Source of the DNA: Desulfobulbus sp.
GTDB lineage: Bacteria > Desulfobacterota > Desulfobulbia > Desulfobulbales > Desulfobulbaceae
Assembly (NCBI GenBank): GCA_030602145.1
Contig: JAUWAH010000127.1
Coordinates: forward strand, 1 to 6,971
Direction of reading: 5' to 3'
Length of the DNA stretch: 6,971 bases
The position numbers and the translations under genes are program-made. The notes beneath the pieces were generated by a model that saw nothing but the letters and a program-made list of their open reading frames with translations, did no database searches and was not told where the DNA came from. Shown one piece after another: positions 5,643 to 6,971 of the stretch (positions are counted from its first letter, which is position 1; each line of letters starts with the position of its first letter).

Positions 5643-6770
5643 ATGGACGCCATGGACAGCCGCCTGCACGCCGCCTGGCTCAGCCAATTGACCAAGGAAT
5701 ACCGAGACATCTGCTTCCAGTTCGGTCTCCGCCTGCGGTTGCCGGTGCTTGCCATCAGCTCCGGCAGAACGGAGTTGGGGACCTGGTCGGCCGCGGACCG
5801 GAGCCTGCGGATCAGCCATTTCCTGATCAGCCGCCATCCCTGGTCCGTGACCCTCCAGGTGCTCAAGCATGAGATGGCCCATCAGATGTGCAGTGAGCTG
5901 TATGGCCGCGAAGACGCCGGCCACGGTCCGCTCTTCCGGGAATGCTGCCTGCGGCTCGGCCTGGATCCCGCCTTTCAGCGGGCCGGTGCCGACCTGGCGG
6001 ACTCGGTGGCCGACCTGGCGGCCGGCTCCGCCGCCACCGAACCGGGCCGGCGGATCATCGACAAGGTACGCAAACTGCTGGCCCTGGGCGACTCCGACAA
6101 CGAACACGAGGCGGCCCTGGCGGTGCAGCGGGCCACCGAACTCCTGGCCCGGCACCGGCTCGACTTCGACGGCCTGGCCGAGGACGAGGATCTGATCCAC
6201 CGGACCATCAACACCGGCGGCCGAACCCTGCCCTCGCATCGCAAGTCGATCTGTGCCATCCTGGAGGGATGCTTCGGCGTCCGGGTGATCTGCGCCTCGC
6301 TCTACGACCCGCAGAGCGACCACTCCTTCAAGACCATCGAACTTCTGGGCCGGGTGGAGGAGGTGGCCATTGCCGAACACTGCTACCATTTCCTCGAAAA
6401 CCGCTTGCAGGCCTTTTGGGAGCAGCATCGAAGGGGATTTGCCGGCAAGGGACGGTTTGCCCGAACCAGCTACTTCCTGGGCCTTCTGGCCGGATTCCGC
6501 GAAACCCTGGAACAAAGCCGCAACGCCTGCCCGGTGGCCTCCGGACAACAATCCGGGCCGGACAGCCTGCCGGCCTGCCGAGCGCAGGAGCGGCTGGAGG
6601 ACTTCGTCGCCTATCGTTTCCCCCGCCTGCGACGGATGCGCGGCCGATCCGCCGCCATGGACGGCGAGGCGTACCGGCGGGCAGTGGCCGTTGGCCGCAA
6701 GATCACCTTGAACCGGCCGATGGCGGATGGCATGCCGATTCGGTTGCTGGCCGGCCGAATAAAATGTTAG
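5643..6770 (+). CDS. SprT-like zinc metalloprotease domain fused to DUF2786
   Basis: This is a 375-residue protein with two recognisable parts. Residues about 10-110 look like a SprT-like metalloprotease domain: HEMAH (76-80, Glu77 as catalytic base) and a third ligand in AGHGPLF (His94), the spacing typical of SprT/Spartan proteins. Residues about 136-176 match DUF2786 (IIDKVRKLLALGDSDNEHEAALAVQRATELL), followed by a helical region to the end that corresponds to the domain often found after DUF2786. The remainder is basic towards the C-terminus. SprT-like proteins of other groups cut proteins crosslinked to DNA; DUF2786 has no assigned role and is common in phage and mobile-element proteins. 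It is soluble, with no signal peptide. The ATG at 5643 is one base after the protease stop, so the two genes almost surely share a transcript; an alternative ATG is at 5652. The Shine-Dalgarno site is poor, consistent with translational coupling. Confidence 0.82.
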   Translation: MDAMDSRLHAAWLSQLTKEYRDICFQFGLRLRLPVLAISSGRTELGTWSAADRSLRISHFLISRHPWSVTLQVLKHEMAHQMCSELYGREDAGHGPLFRECCLRLGLDPAFQRAGADLADSVADLAAGSAATEPGRRIIDKVRKLLALGDSDNEHEAALAVQRATELLARHRLDFDGLAEDEDLIHRTINTGGRTLPSHRKSICAILEGCFGVRVICASLYDPQSDHSFKTIELLGRVEEVAIAEHCYHFLENRLQAFWEQHRRGFAGKGRFARTSYFLGLLAGFRETLEQSRNACPVASGQQSGPDSLPACRAQERLEDFVAYRFPRLRRMRGRSAAMDGEAYRRAVAVGRKITLNRPMADGMPIRLLAGRIKC

Positions 6771-6778
6771 GTTTCCGT

Positions 6779-6817
6779 AAGGGAGTCGTGGTGCGCTTGA
6801 CGCCACGCATGCCCCTT
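6779..6817 (+). terminator. Inverted repeat after the SprT-like gene, overlapping the next promoter
   Basis: AAGGG (6779-6783) and CGTGG (6787-6791) can pair with CCACG (6803-6807) and CCCTT (6813-6817), giving a two-part stem with an internal loop and an 11-base loop. Only a mixed T/A stretch follows, so it is a weak terminator at best. It covers the -35 box of the promoter for the next gene, so it could equally be an operator. Confidence 0.35.
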
Positions 6818-6826
6818 TATTATAGA
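6797..6826 (+). promoter_or_regulatory. Probable promoter of the arginine decarboxylase gene
   Basis: TTGACG (6797-6802) and TATAGA (6821-6826) are separated by 18 bases, about 45 bases before the ATG at 6871. The boxes resemble those of the promoter at 4193-4221. Confidence 0.5.
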
Positions 6827-6870
6827 AGAGACTGGTTGGTGCCGGAGGAGGATGCGAGGTGAATTATACC

Positions 6871-6971
6871 ATGGAACGCTGGAACGTGAACAAGTCGTCC
6901 GATCTCTACGGGGTCGGCGAATGGAGCGGCGGCTATTTCTTCGTGGCCGACAACGGCGACATGATGGTCAT
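6871..6971 (+). CDS. speA: Biosynthetic arginine decarboxylase, N-terminal fragment
   Basis: Only the first 33 codons are inside the window. The start MERWNVNKSSDLYG, followed by GEWSGGYFFVADNGDMMV, matches the beginning of SpeA-type arginine decarboxylases, which start with a short W-x-x-x-x-S-x-x-LYG segment, then W-x-x-GYF and a strand ending in a small polar turn. The enzyme is a PLP-dependent decarboxylase that turns arginine into agmatine for polyamine synthesis. The ATG at 6871 is supported by GAGGTG (6856-6861) nine bases upstream; an in-frame GTG at 6859 would add four residues and lies within that site. With a promoter candidate at 6797-6826, the gene probably starts a new transcription unit. 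The call rests on a short match, and the PLP-binding lysine is beyond the window. Confidence 0.75.
   Translation, partial: MERWNVNKSSDLYGVGEWSGGYFFVADNGDMMV

Noticed and set aside
4724..5866. Long open frame on the minus strand (380 codons) opposite the M48 protease gene
   Set aside because: It lies antisense to a protein with full M48 motifs. Its composition (Gly, Gln, Glu, His-rich without domain pattern) is typical of the complement of GC-rich coding DNA.
5565..6806. Long open frame on the minus strand (413 codons) opposite the SprT-like gene
   Set aside because: It is antisense to recognised SprT-like and DUF2786 domains, has low-complexity composition and shows no start signal.
5942..6862. 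Plus-strand 306-codon frame overlapping the SprT-like gene
   Set aside because: It is an out-of-frame shadow, rich in Gly, Arg and Pro, and the gene in the other frame carries the domains.

Overview
The window (6,971 bases, GC-rich, mostly about 60-70% G+C) looks like ordinary chromosomal DNA of a Gram-negative anaerobe. Protein wording (a MOSC protein with a Cys/His cluster, DUF1186, the start of a SpeA-type arginine decarboxylase) and REP-like TGTCATTTCGA...GAGAAATCTC repeats recall sulfate- or sulfur-reducing Desulfobacterota, perhaps Desulfobulbales. That placement is inference from memory; no search was run.

Layout: 1-204 is the 3' end of a cysteine synthase gene. 205-443 is non-coding and holds one pair of the dispersed repeat, then a promoter. 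444-1066 is a Phd/YefM-RelE/ParE toxin-antitoxin pair with an ATGA overlap, in DNA of lower G+C than its surroundings. 1131-2224 holds a MOSC protein and a YkgJ-type cysteine-cluster protein joined by a GTGA overlap. 2332-3186 is a DUF1186 protein with its own probable promoter and an unusual lysine-rich tail. 3187-3426 is non-coding and holds a second repeat pair, arranged inside-out relative to the first, and a strong hairpin. 3427-4161 (minus strand) is a single-pass membrane protein of unknown function with a clear sigma70-type promoter and Shine-Dalgarno site, so its start is well fixed. 4162-4381 is the divergent intergenic region, with a terminator-like hairpin in the leader of the next gene. 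4382-6770 is a two-gene unit: an integral-membrane M48 (Ste24-like) metalloprotease followed one base later by a protein joining a SprT-like zinc-protease domain to a DUF2786 domain. 6871 to the end is the first 33 codons of a probable biosynthetic arginine decarboxylase gene (speA) behind its own promoter.

The genes appear to be several short, independent transcription units rather than one pathway. The TA pair is a self-contained module. The two metalloprotease genes are tightly linked and are the most interesting functional pairing. The MOSC and YkgJ genes are coupled in translation and both encode cysteine-rich, probably metal- or sulfur-handling proteins. I see no insertion sequence, CRISPR array, tRNA or rRNA, and no convincing large undescribed system. 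The best leads are the M48 + SprT-DUF2786 pair, the DUF1186 tail, the dispersed repeats and the hairpin in the M48 leader.
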